Shown here: in pieces, positions 11,936 to 21,125 of the stretch
How positions within the stretch are numbered: position 1 is the first letter of the stretch
Layout of the letters: every line of letters begins with the position of its first letter
Assembly: GCA_024349245.1 (NCBI GenBank)
Contig: JALDNG010000087.1
Coordinates: 114,501 to 178,500 of the forward strand
Origin: Neodontobutis hainanensis
Taxonomy: Eukaryota; Chordata; Actinopteri; Gobiiformes; Odontobutidae
Reading direction: 5' to 3'
DNA: 64,000 nucleotides
Program-made: the position numbers and the translations under genes
The notes under the pieces: model-generated
Databases searched by the model: none
Seen by the model: only the letters and a program-made list of their open reading frames with translations
What the model was told of the DNA's origin: nothing

Positions 11936-13140
11936 GCTAATACCTGAAATGATGAAGAGGGCATCAGGATGCTGGGTCTGTAACCTGGAAACAGTTCTGC
12001 TGATAATGTCGCAGTATCTGGTACAGCTCATGGTTCATTATAAACTTTATTCAGAAAATAGATTAGATGGAACGCCGCCGCACTTTCTCCAAACTGCTTC
12101 ATATAAACTGTAACACGGCATTTCAGAACTCTCTTTGGATGTTGTGTGGTCTCAGTCCCACTGCTGACAACAGATCCTCCCCTCAACTTCATCATCAACT
12201 ATAACTCAAATTTAAGTTGTTTATATTTTGTTAAATCATTTTTTTTCCCCTTTACTTTAACCAACACATACCATTCTACATTTTACTGATTATTTATATA
12301 TTAGGTTAACCCTAATCCATATACAAAAAAATAATAAAGGAAAATCTAATGTAACTTTAACTATGGTTGTTATATTAATTATTATGATCATAAGCTATAA
12401 TATTCTTATAAAACAAATATTCATTGCCTTAACATAAAACTGTTGATTTTGGCCTGGTGTTGTATTTACAGTAGGTCTAATGTGAATGAGGCAACAATAA
12501 TTATATTATTAATTGGTTTTATGAATAAAAATTAGTTTGTCCCATTGTTAATTGTTTTGAAAAATGAATTCTGATTGAAAATGCTAGAATAAAATTTACA
12601 TATTTGTATATATTTCCTGCCAGACTAATGTACATTTGGCTTTGAAGGATGGCAGACATGTTTTTATTTTATATATTTCTTAATTTGTCAACTCACCAAC
12701 ATTTCATTAAGTTTCATTATGTTTATCTGAGAAAAATCTGATTTATTTTGTGTCCCCCTTAGTGAATATAAGGAATGTCTTAGTCTGTATTTTAATGCAG
12801 ATTTCACTAATTGTATCTATACTGTAAATAAACAAACCAGTGCTTTTTTTATTAAATGTGCCTGCTAAGATAATGTAGGCCTACAAAATGTCATTTTGTG
12901 TCCTAAAAGTACAATCTAATGTATTAAATGTATTAAAGACACACATCAGCCAATTTAACACAAAAGTACAAAACCACATATTTTATTTATTCTGCAGTTT
13001 ATTTTTAGAAGAAATTGAAGAGAAAACATTTAAATCTCCCTGTCTCTTTGACGTTGTAATTTTTATTTTTATGTCTTTTCAATGTTTATTTTAAGCTTTA
13101 TACTACCTTTTTACACGAGAACTCCTGGGTCTCAGAAGGC
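11936..13140. other. AT-rich intergenic DNA
   Basis: No gene, RNA or recognisable transposon was seen. Short ORFs here have the low-complexity content of AT-rich DNA. Confidence 0.5.
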
Positions 13141-13160
13141 TATACCACAGATCTCCTAAT

Positions 13161-13175
13161 CTGTAGGTGGCGCTA
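13161..13175 (+). promoter_or_regulatory. CTCF-like motif
   Basis: CTGTAGGTGGCGCTA matches the core of the vertebrate CTCF consensus (AGGTGGCGC). It lies about 90 bp upstream of the open exon at 13,247. Motif match only. Confidence 0.4.
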
Positions 13176-13246
13176 GTGACCTCAGTAGTAAAACGACAAT
13201 GGTTAGTTTCCCCAAAGTAAATTGCTAGCTCCTTCGTTGGCGCCAG

Positions 13247-13434
13247 ATGAGCAAGTGGCGCCAGCTCTACACACTGGAGAGAGAGAGGAAGACACAGCAC
13301 CTCGACAAGCCTCACTACAGCTTCACAACAGTCTGCACAGCCTTCTCAGCCTACACAGCCCGGAGTTTGAAGCATTTAAGCGATAATCCCAATTTCTTTC
13401 TTCATCAGCTGTCAAAGAATAAGTGGACAGAAAG
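13247..13434 (+). other. Candidate upstream exon with long open frame
   Basis: An ATG at 13,247 opens 62 codons (beginning MSKWRQLYTLERERKTQHLD) that end at a good donor (GAAAG then GTAGGT, after 13,434). If spliced to the acceptor at 15,566, the frame stays open about 47 more codons and overlaps the zinc-finger start codon in another frame. It could be a 5' exon of the zinc-finger gene carrying an upstream ORF, or a short coding gene of its own. I do not recognise the peptide. Confidence 0.35.
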
Positions 13435-13829
13435 GTAGGTATGCGTGAAACTGCATTTAACATATAGAACTGATTAGAGATCTACTTATAATAATCAGGT
13501 AATCGTGAAAAAAGTTAATCATGTATGGGAGTGTTGAGAGACAAATTGCTCTTATGGACAATAGCAGTCAGTGGACAATAGTGTGGTGTTTTATGCCTCC
13601 AGTCCTGGTAGAAGCCAACTTGATAGTGGAAAAATACAGGCCCTGGGTTACACAGTTGCATTATGTTTGAAAACCCAGCGATATAACGATATGTAACTAT
13701 TTCTGCTCTGAATGTAATGTAGGTTATTTCAAGCGCATTGTCATGAACTCAGCAATTCGTCTCTCGTATGAAGTGGGTCCTTACAAAGTATACCGAGGTT
13801 ATATGGTTGGGTGGGCGGCCGAGTAAAGC

Positions 13830-15070
13830 TTCCGCTTAGTTTTAACCATCCACGGGTTAATATAAGCTGGATGTGTCGCTGTAGCTTTGCTAACACACCA
13901 CATTAGCAGGTTTGTTAGCTTTGCATCATGGCTACGTAGCCAGCGCGCTAATATTTTCTCGACTTGGTGCTGCTAACATCAGCAAGGCCGCCATTGGAGT
14001 CCTGTGTGTGTGGTTTGTGGGAGGCTGCCGCAGTAATTGAGCTATTGGGTTTGTAGCCAAGATCCTCAGTCACCCTCTCAGATAGTTGTTTTGTTCGTGT
14101 TAGCTTGTGATGTGTATGCTGTGTAAATTATTTTACAAACTAAATGCATTATGGCGTTTATTGTTTGAGGAAAGGAGTTTTCTTCCCGGGCTTTTTTCGT
14201 CGCGTACCTCGCTCTCACTGTTAGCCATCTTTGTTACGAACATCGCGGTGTGGAAGATTACTTTAGCCTGCTACCGATGTTCCTATTAGCGCCTTCGTAT
14301 CTCCAAACACGGGATTTTAGTGTTGGACTACCCCCTCGCAGTTCCTCCAGTGTCTGATGATCCCCAGCTATGTTATAGCCTCGGGGAACTCTTATTCAGT
14401 GTTCTCCGTTGGGCGGAAGCTAAAATGCTAACAGTAGCTAGCGGCAGCCATCTTGTGCGAGCATTTTGTCTGGGCTAGCTGTAGTGCTGGTGTGGCACAA
14501 CAAGATGGCCTGTTAATACTCTTACAAGGAGTTTCCGCGTCGGTAACAGGATACACAGACTATGTTACTTAAATTGCAACTTGTCACGAATGTAAGCAAT
14601 TAATGTATGTCCTGGTGGTAGATATAGACTGTCATGACATGTTTTTGCTACTAAGCTAGTTAGCGCGCTATATGTCGAACACATTAGCAGCTAACACAAT
14701 GCTGTTTTGTTGGTAACCAGTCCTCTCTCGCCAAAGCCAGCTAACTAGCTGCTATGAAAGCTATTTGTAGCTGTTTTGGAAAGCTAACAACCAACAGCTC
14801 AATCGTTAATTAGAAATTTTAACCATTTAAACAATAAAAATATCCTTTTTAAATAATTTAGAATGGGGCCACAACTATCTGCGCAGATAAGCGCATTTTG
14901 TAGGCCACGGAGGCTTTGTCATGCGTTTACGGATTAAGTCCATCACTGTGTATTACAATTTGATTTTTTTTTCTTCAAGTGTTAGCAGGTGAAACGAAGC
15001 TCGTTTTCGCTAACCCGGCTAGCAAATTGACCACTTAGCCTGCTTAGCATAATTTTAGCCCTGTTTATAG
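13830..15070 (+). promoter_or_regulatory. Promoter or first-intron region of the zinc-finger gene, rich in TTAGC/GCTAA words
   Basis: CpG-bearing DNA starting near a GGGCGGCC at 13,812. It holds some two dozen copies of TTAGC or its complement GCTAA, plus many GCTAGC, in about 1.25 kb, far more than composition predicts. It lies between the candidate exon at 13,247 and the coding exon at 15,567. Likely transcription start region; exact start not determined. Confidence 0.5.
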
Positions 15071-15566
15071 TTTTAAATATTAACCGCGTCAGAGCTATTG
15101 CATTTCCCTTTTGGATCTTGCAAAGTTACCCCACTGAGTCTGTTTAAGGACCACAATAGTGCAAAGGTTTGGCGTATTTTCACTGCTCCGTCAGAAAAGG
15201 ACTCCAATTTAAAATATTGATTTATTCCTATTATAAATAAAGTGATAAAATACGTGTAAAATAAACTAACTATATTACATCTCCAGTAAGATGACTTGTT
15301 ACAAATAATGTATGTGTGAGCCTTTTTTTCCCCTATTTGTCTCTCTATAAGTTTAACTTTATAACTATAGTGCTACAACTGTACATTAGTGTCTTATGTC
15401 TTTATCTTTTGTTTAAAAAATGCCTTTTTATAATTTTAGACTGGTGAGTCAACCTGAGAGTTTGTGTTCTTAATGTCTTTTAAATGTGCAATTTTTTATT
15501 TATTTATGCAGTAATATAAACTTTTAATACCCAGTTAATCTACAGTTTGTGAATTTTGTATTGCAG
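15071..15566 (+). other. Intron preceding the zinc-finger coding exon
   Basis: AT-rich, no ORF. It ends in a good 3' splice site (GTATTGCAG at 15,558-15,566), so the coding exon starts at 15,567 with 123 nt of 5' UTR. Confidence 0.6.
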
Positions 15567-15689
15567 ATCTGCGTTCTACAAACGTTACCAGTGCTGCGCT
15601 GAGAAGAAAAAAAATCCTTTTATCCCCGATTCTTTAGTTGGTCATCATCCGGCTTTAAAACGGAGGTCGTGGGGCTGGAGTGTGTTCTC

Positions 15690-17357
15690 ATGGCGGAGTC
15701 AGAGACTGAATGTGACACACCGGGGCTAGACACACTTGGGTCGGAGTGTGTCATAGCCCACAGCCATGTCGACCTTCACTATGGAGCAGAGACGGAGATT
15801 ATGACTGAGGAGAAGCGCGGTCTGGAGCTGGAGATACATGGCGCAGACTTAAAGATCCAGGGACTCGGCACAGAGCTGGGAACTGTGACCTGTGTAGATG
15901 CAATTGTAGCGGAGTCTGACCACGACTACATTAAAGTGGAACATGGCGATATGCATTGTTTTACGGGAGCGGAGATCAAGACTTCGGGAAACGAAGCACT
16001 GTTGGGAGAGGTGCTCCTTAAAACGGAAGGCGAGCACGTGGTCAAAATGGAGTCTGATCACGGCGGAGAGCTGACGGTGGAGTCGGAGAACGGCGTCATT
16101 ATACACGAAGCTCATGGTCTGCAATGTAACGAGTGTGGTGAGATTTTTGGCAGCATATCTGACCTTCATCAACACTTTGAGATTCATAAAGACCTCAACC
16201 CATACATCTGTGTCCACTGCGGTGAGAGCTTTGCTGTGGAGGCCAGCTTGAAACAGCACATGAAGATCCACATGAAAGAAAAGCCTTATGGAGTTGACAT
16301 TATGGGTAAAGATGTTATTGATGCATTCAGCCTCAAGTCTCATCAGATGATACATTTACCTGACAAGCCCCACAGATGCTCAGAGTGTGGGAAAAGCTTT
16401 GCTGCAGCCATCACTCTGAGAGAACACATGAAGATGCACTCGGAGGACAAGCCTTACAAGTGCACACAATGTAGAAAGAGCTTTGTCCGCAGAAGGCATC
16501 TGAAAAAGCACCAAGAGGTTCATGCTCGGGAGAAGCCATACACCTGTGGCCAGTGCGGCAAAGGCTTTGCAACAACTTCCAACCTTAAGCAGCACCAAAA
16601 GACCCACGCCGCAGTTGCCCTCGGGGATAAACCTCATCGATGCGCGCAGTGTGGCAAGTGTTTTGCCGCCGCAGCCACTCTAAAGGAGCACCAGAGGATC
16701 CACTCAGGCGAGAAATACAAATGCAACATGTGCAGGAAGAGTTTTGTCCGTAAACGCCATCTGAAGAAGCACCAGCAGGTCCACGCCGGAGGGAAGCCCT
16801 ACACCTGCCGACACTGCAACAAGGGCTTCAACCACTCCTCGTCCCTATCCCGCCACCACAAGACCCACCTGCAAAATCCCGCCATGCCTGTCATGCCTGT
16901 AATGCCTGTAATGCCCAATGTCCAGCAGGGGAAGACCTTTACGTACCCTCCTACTAAGAGGGTGCACCAGCAGGGAGAGAAGCCCTACATGTGCCACCAC
17001 TGCGACAAGGGCTTCAATCACTCCTCTTCCCTGTCCCGGCACCAAAGAGTCCACTCCGAGGGCAAGAGCTACACCTGCGCTCACTGTGGCAAGAGATTCA
17101 ATCACTCCTCATCTCTCGCAAGGCATCAGAGAGTGCATTTGGAAAACAAACAGCCGCAGCAGCAGCCGCAGCCCACACAGCCACAACCGCAACAATACAG
17201 CCCCATCCCCACAGCCAAGGGCTTCCCCAACAATGCCTTCAGCCCCAAACAGCGCATGCTGGCTGTTGAAAAACCCTACAGGTGCACCCAGTGTGGAAAA
17301 GGCTTTAACCATTCATCTTCTCTCTCCAGACATCATAGGATCCACGTAGACCAATGA
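15690..17357 (+). CDS. C2H2 zinc-finger protein, 11 intact fingers plus one degenerate
   Basis: A single coding exon of 555 residues; the ATG at 15,690 has G at +4 and begins MAESETECDTPGLD. The first ~140 residues are acidic with a DYIKVE segment and no KRAB, SCAN or BTB domain. Fingers start near residue 144. Finger 3 (about 200-222) keeps its histidines but lost both cysteines. The pair AAAITLREH plus FVRRRHLKKH is repeated as AAAATLKEH plus FVRKRHLKKH, a block duplication. Fingers 9-12 share the helix NHSSSL(S/A)RH, split by a PVM-repeat linker and a Q/P-rich linker. Standard TGEKPY linkers are often changed (SEDKPY, AREKPY). Predicted nuclear DNA-binding regulator; target and orthologue unknown. 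Confidence 0.93.
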   Translation: MAESETECDTPGLDTLGSECVIAHSHVDLHYGAETEIMTEEKRGLELEIHGADLKIQGLGTELGTVTCVDAIVAESDHDYIKVEHGDMHCFTGAEIKTSGNEALLGEVLLKTEGEHVVKMESDHGGELTVESENGVIIHEAHGLQCNECGEIFGSISDLHQHFEIHKDLNPYICVHCGESFAVEASLKQHMKIHMKEKPYGVDIMGKDVIDAFSLKSHQMIHLPDKPHRCSECGKSFAAAITLREHMKMHSEDKPYKCTQCRKSFVRRRHLKKHQEVHAREKPYTCGQCGKGFATTSNLKQHQKTHAAVALGDKPHRCAQCGKCFAAAATLKEHQRIHSGEKYKCNMCRKSFVRKRHLKKHQQVHAGGKPYTCRHCNKGFNHSSSLSRHHKTHLQNPAMPVMPVMPVMPNVQQGKTFTYPPTKRVHQQGEKPYMCHHCDKGFNHSSSLSRHQRVHSEGKSYTCAHCGKRFNHSSSLARHQRVHLENKQPQQQPQPTQPQPQQYSPIPTAKGFPNNAFSPKQRMLAVEKPYRCTQCGKGFNHSSSLSRHHRIHVDQ

Positions 17358-18930
17358 ACCCCCTTTCCACAATATCCCCTTTAGATGCCCTCTTCATCTT
17401 CACAATAGTCCTATCAAAATTCATTAGGCCAACACATTTAAGTGGAGCAGTCAATAAGACACAAGTAAAACAGCATCTTCAAAAATCAAAAGCTCGGCTT
17501 GAAGGACTGATTGTGCTCCACTTTCTCCAGGACTTTTTGAACACTTTTAAAAAATGTGATTTGAAGATCTGATAACATTGTTACCTGGAGAAAATACGCT
17601 TCACCTTCTGGTTAGTCTTTTTGATAGAATTCATTTAGTGTACTTTTAGGTGCGCATGTGCGCTTTTCAGCTGCAACTTTATTAAAGACTACAGACCCAA
17701 ACAGGTGAACAAGAACTCTATCGTTATTTCTTTTTCACTTAAACAAAACCCATGTGAAGCAGACAAAGAGATCCAGTGTAAATACTTATGATTTTCTTTT
17801 TTATATATATATATATATGTATAGGTGATTAGTGTGCTGTTCCAAAAGATTACATTTTTGATTGTAAGATCCACAATGTCTCCACGTTCTTTACTTTTTT
17901 TGACTCGGATTTGTTTTAAGTGTGTGAGATATAAATGTCGCAGGTGTTCTGATGCGGCTTGTAGGTTCTGGGCTCCACACGACAAAAGCCACATTGTATA
18001 TTGTAATTGTTGTATATCTAAAAAAAAAAAAAAAAAAAAAGTTTTCTGCATAGATTGTACAGAGCAATACTGACACCCTGGTTCTATTATGTCCTGCAAT
18101 TTAGTCACAAGATGATGCATAATAGAAAATAAAACATACTGGGTAGCATATTACAAATACGACCCGTGTCCAGTTATTTGCAGTTCGTCTGTACCCCAGC
18201 ACTAAATATACACAACATAACTTGCTTTTGGAGACTAAAATGTACAGAATAAAAGGTAACCTGTGTGGATCTTCAAACTCCTCACAATTTAAAAGATTGT
18301 GTATACTAAAAGGACTCATGACCAGCTCTACAGTTTTACAGGACTAGAGGATGTTTCTCTGGTGGATTGCGCTCTATTCACTATTCTGTGTAAAATATCT
18401 TTTACATACCAATGTATTTTTTTAGATATGGCTTGGGTTCTATGAAAGGGAACGAGAGATGCTGTTTTTACAGGAGTTACGGCGAGCAATATTTGTTTTC
18501 CCCATTTTCTTTTAATTTGGATGTGCTTCAGACTGTAGCATAGTTTTCTTCCTTGTGTTAGATAGGTGCCTTATTGCATGCTGTGTAGAAATGTATGCCG
18601 TGCTGTTATTTGAGGAAAAAGAAAGTTAGGGTTTTTCAGGAGTCTTGTTCTTCATACTAACTACCCTACATTTTAATTTGCTCTCACTGATACCATTTGC
18701 TTAATTTTTCTTTGTTGCTTTTGTGTATATTATTACCATGTGTTTACACTGTTATGACCATATTGTTTTTTGTTTTTTTTCCCCCTCTTTTTGTGTCAAT
18801 GGCCTCATTGTAGAAAGAAAATTGTAAATGATCCATATAGGCTTCTCTTAAGGGCAGATTCTGTAACACCTTTTTCCCGTTTTCTGAGTGGCACATATAT
18901 GGATAAATAAAGGATGTTGACTCAAATATG
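17358..18930 (+). other. 3' UTR of the zinc-finger gene
   Basis: No downstream gene starts before 18,930. The region holds a short (TA)n run near 17,803-17,818 and a 20-base A run near 18,020-18,040. Earlier AATAAA words at about 18,126 and 18,248 could give shorter transcripts. Confidence 0.6.
18906..18911 (+). terminator. Polyadenylation signal AATAAA
   Basis: AATAAA is followed about 20 bp later by a GT-rich stretch (GGTGTTTG), the usual arrangement of a cleavage site near 18,928. Confidence 0.6.
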
Positions 18931-19139
18931 GTGTTTGATTACAATTAGATCTTTAAATGGACTGAAAATCATATCTTGGATTAGCAATTACCATTTGCAC
19001 TACTCTCAATCTCCACAAGATGTCACTGTCCACTAAAGAGTTAGTGGTTGAAAAGGAAAATCGAGTCGCAACGATCCTTTAGCAGGTATGCTTTATTTAT
19101 TTTTCTCAAACCCTACTTTTTTTTAGGGGGGGGGGGGGT

Positions 19140-19706
19140 CAGTTTTCAAGGGGAAGACTTTTCGTCTCTAATTCCAAGAGACTTTATCAATTCTGAGATC
19201 AACTGTTAAGAGAGCTGAGTTTATATCTATAGGAGGAGTTTGACCTGAATAGGACAGTGTGACTCCTGATGTGAGAGTTGTTAAAGGCTCAGGAAAGTCG
19301 TTAGTGTCATTCTTGTATTCATGTCTTGTTCTAGAGTGAAACTCTTTAGGTTTCAGAACACAGTTGTAAATACTAGGCAACATGAATCTCCTCTGTTCAG
19401 GGTTTTTCTATTTTCAAAAAATGGCTTCCTTCACCCCTCTCTCAAACTATTTGGTCTCTCTGGCCAAAATTCGGACATTGCTGCCCTCAGTTTCAGATTC
19501 AAATCCTCCAGGATTGGCTCTTCTGTGCTGATACATCCTCGTTTCGTTTCTCCAACACACTTGACTGCATAAACTACATTACTTTGTGGGGATCGTGTCT
19601 TTAGGATGGACCAGTTTTTGAGGGAGAGAGTTTCACTGGTTTAAAGTGGACTGGAATGTTGTGTTTGTAGAAAATCCTTTTAAGTTTTTCAGATAAACCA
19701 GACACA
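19140..19706 (-). mobile_element. GIY-YIG retroelement fragment (Penelope-like), inverted copy
   Basis: Read on the minus strand, this carries KLVHPKD, then a QHRRANPGG remnant, then NVRILARE and FERGVKEAIF, and ends with a long C-terminal tail (LPSIYNCVLKPKEF to 19,168). Several stops break the frame. The order and motifs match the GIY-YIG endonuclease end of fish Penelope/Neptune-type elements as I know them. A G13 tract (19,126-19,138) abuts its 3' side. Confidence 0.6.
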
Positions 19707-19715
19707 TAAGGGATA

Positions 19716-20111
19716 ATGACACCCTTCCCGTTTGTCCCTGGGTGCAAGTGTAGTTATGTGTGTGGTTTATCTAAAAATTTTAAAAGGATCTTTTACGAAC
19801 ACTTTATTCAAGTCCACTTTAAACCTGGGAACACTCTACATCAAAAACTGGTCCATCCTAAAGACAAGATCAGCACAGAAGAGCCAATCCTGGAGGACCC
19901 GAGTCTGCAGTCCACCTCCACCCCAAAAAGAAAGGAGATTCCTTTGAGGACAGCAATGTCCGTATTTTGGCCAGAGGCCAGATGGTTTGAGAGAGGGTTG
20001 AAGGAAGACATTTTTGTGAAAATGGAAAAGCCTTCTCTGAACAGAGGATGTGGCCTCTTGTTTACCCCACTGATACTTAATGATATAATTAGTCATAAGT
20101 GTGCATTATAG
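19716..20111 (+). mobile_element. GIY-YIG retroelement fragment (Penelope-like), direct copy
   Basis: A 131-codon open frame with FPFVPGC, FKPGNTLHQKLVHPKDK, ARWFERGLKEDIFVK and EKPSLNRGCG, typical of the C-terminal end of these elements. The central GIY-YIG catalytic block is deleted between KDKI and EDPS, so no active nuclease is encoded. It faces the copy at 19,140-19,706, with about 50 bp between the matching arms. Confidence 0.65.
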
Positions 20112-20230
20112 CAGGGACAGTGTGGTTAAATTCATGAATGGGCAAATTCAGTCAAATTAAGTGATTTAGATATCATCAACAGACTGATTAATTGTAGTCT
20201 TATGGCAGTCAAGAAGAAAGTACTTGTGGT

Positions 20231-20325
20231 GGTCCGTCCTGCAGCTCACCGATCTCAGGTGTCCCCACTGGCACTGGCTGCTCTAGAGTTCAACTCATAG
20301 TTGAACCAGCCATCTTGATTGGTTT
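20231..20325 (-). mobile_element. LINE 3' end fragment (copy 3)
   Basis: The reverse complement ends CTGAGATCGGTGAGCTGCAG, matching the copies at 5,091, 11,821 and 57,472. It is more diverged at its other end. Confidence 0.5.
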
Positions 20326-20971
20326 TCTCAAAATAAGGGCTAAGTGAACATATACATAATGTTCCTTAAAAATAGATTATTGTGCTAGTGTCAATTTGCA
20401 AAAGAGTACAGTATTTCCTTCAAATTATTCTTGGTTTCTGTGATTTTTATTTCCAACTCCAGTTATAGTTTTTGACCCTTATATTTAGATATTTAGGCAG
20501 TCATACCATTTAACCCCAGCTTTCTGGTTTTAGAGCTCAGAATTAAAAAAAAAAAAAAAAAAAAACTCCCTATAGACTCACACTACACACCTACTAGCAC
20601 ACATAATTCATGCGTCTTCATTTTAACTTTGAAACAGACATTTTGGTTAACACAAGCTATTTTATTAGCAGTAATCCACTACATGAAGAGGAAAACAAAC
20701 GGTAGGGCTCAATTTATGTCTTTAACAAACACCTGTACATTTATTTGACAATATTTGCTGTTTTGTCAGCCATGCATTCACAATGTAGATCCATAAATGA
20801 AAAAGTAGCTATTGTTGAAATTCTTATTTACATATTTATAAAAATTGTACATGGCAACAATGTGTAAACTGTCATCTTCATTAAATATATTGTTTATTAA
20901 CAGTTGCATAGGACTGTATAGTGAAGCTAGGTTTAGTGTTTTGGAATTGTATCAGCACCAAAAGAGACTTG
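20326..20971 (-). other. stox1 3' UTR and flank
   Basis: No ORF. Minus-strand AATAAA signals (plus TTTATT) at 20,893-20,898 and 20,740-20,745 lie 75-230 bp past the stox1 stop. A 19-20 base A run is at about 20,546-20,565. Confidence 0.55.
20893..20898 (-). terminator. Candidate stox1 polyadenylation signal
   Basis: AATAAA on the minus strand, about 75 bp beyond the stop codon. A second signal is at 20,740-20,745. Confidence 0.45.
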
Positions 20972-21125
20972 CTATACGTTCATGACTGGAGTGAGCTGAA
21001 GCAGTGAGCTTTGCGGCCGGATGCTGTTGCTCTTGGTGTGTAGTTTCTCAAGGTTTTGTAAAAACCCTCTTCTTTTCAGACCCTCCAAAATGACCGTGTT
21101 GTTGGAGGCCAGACTGACACGGGTC
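20972..21125 (-). CDS. stox1: stox1 exon 4 (C-terminus)
   Basis: The acceptor CCATACAG precedes 21,125. The first base completes an Arg codon split with exon 3. It encodes TRVSLASNNTVILEGLKRRG through QLTPVMNV and stops with TAG at 20,974-20,972. The last residues (M-N-V) fit a class II PDZ-ligand pattern, untested. Confidence 0.93.

Noticed and set aside
15849..17312. Several ORFs on both strands inside the zinc-finger exon
   Set aside because: Shadows of the repeated finger codons.
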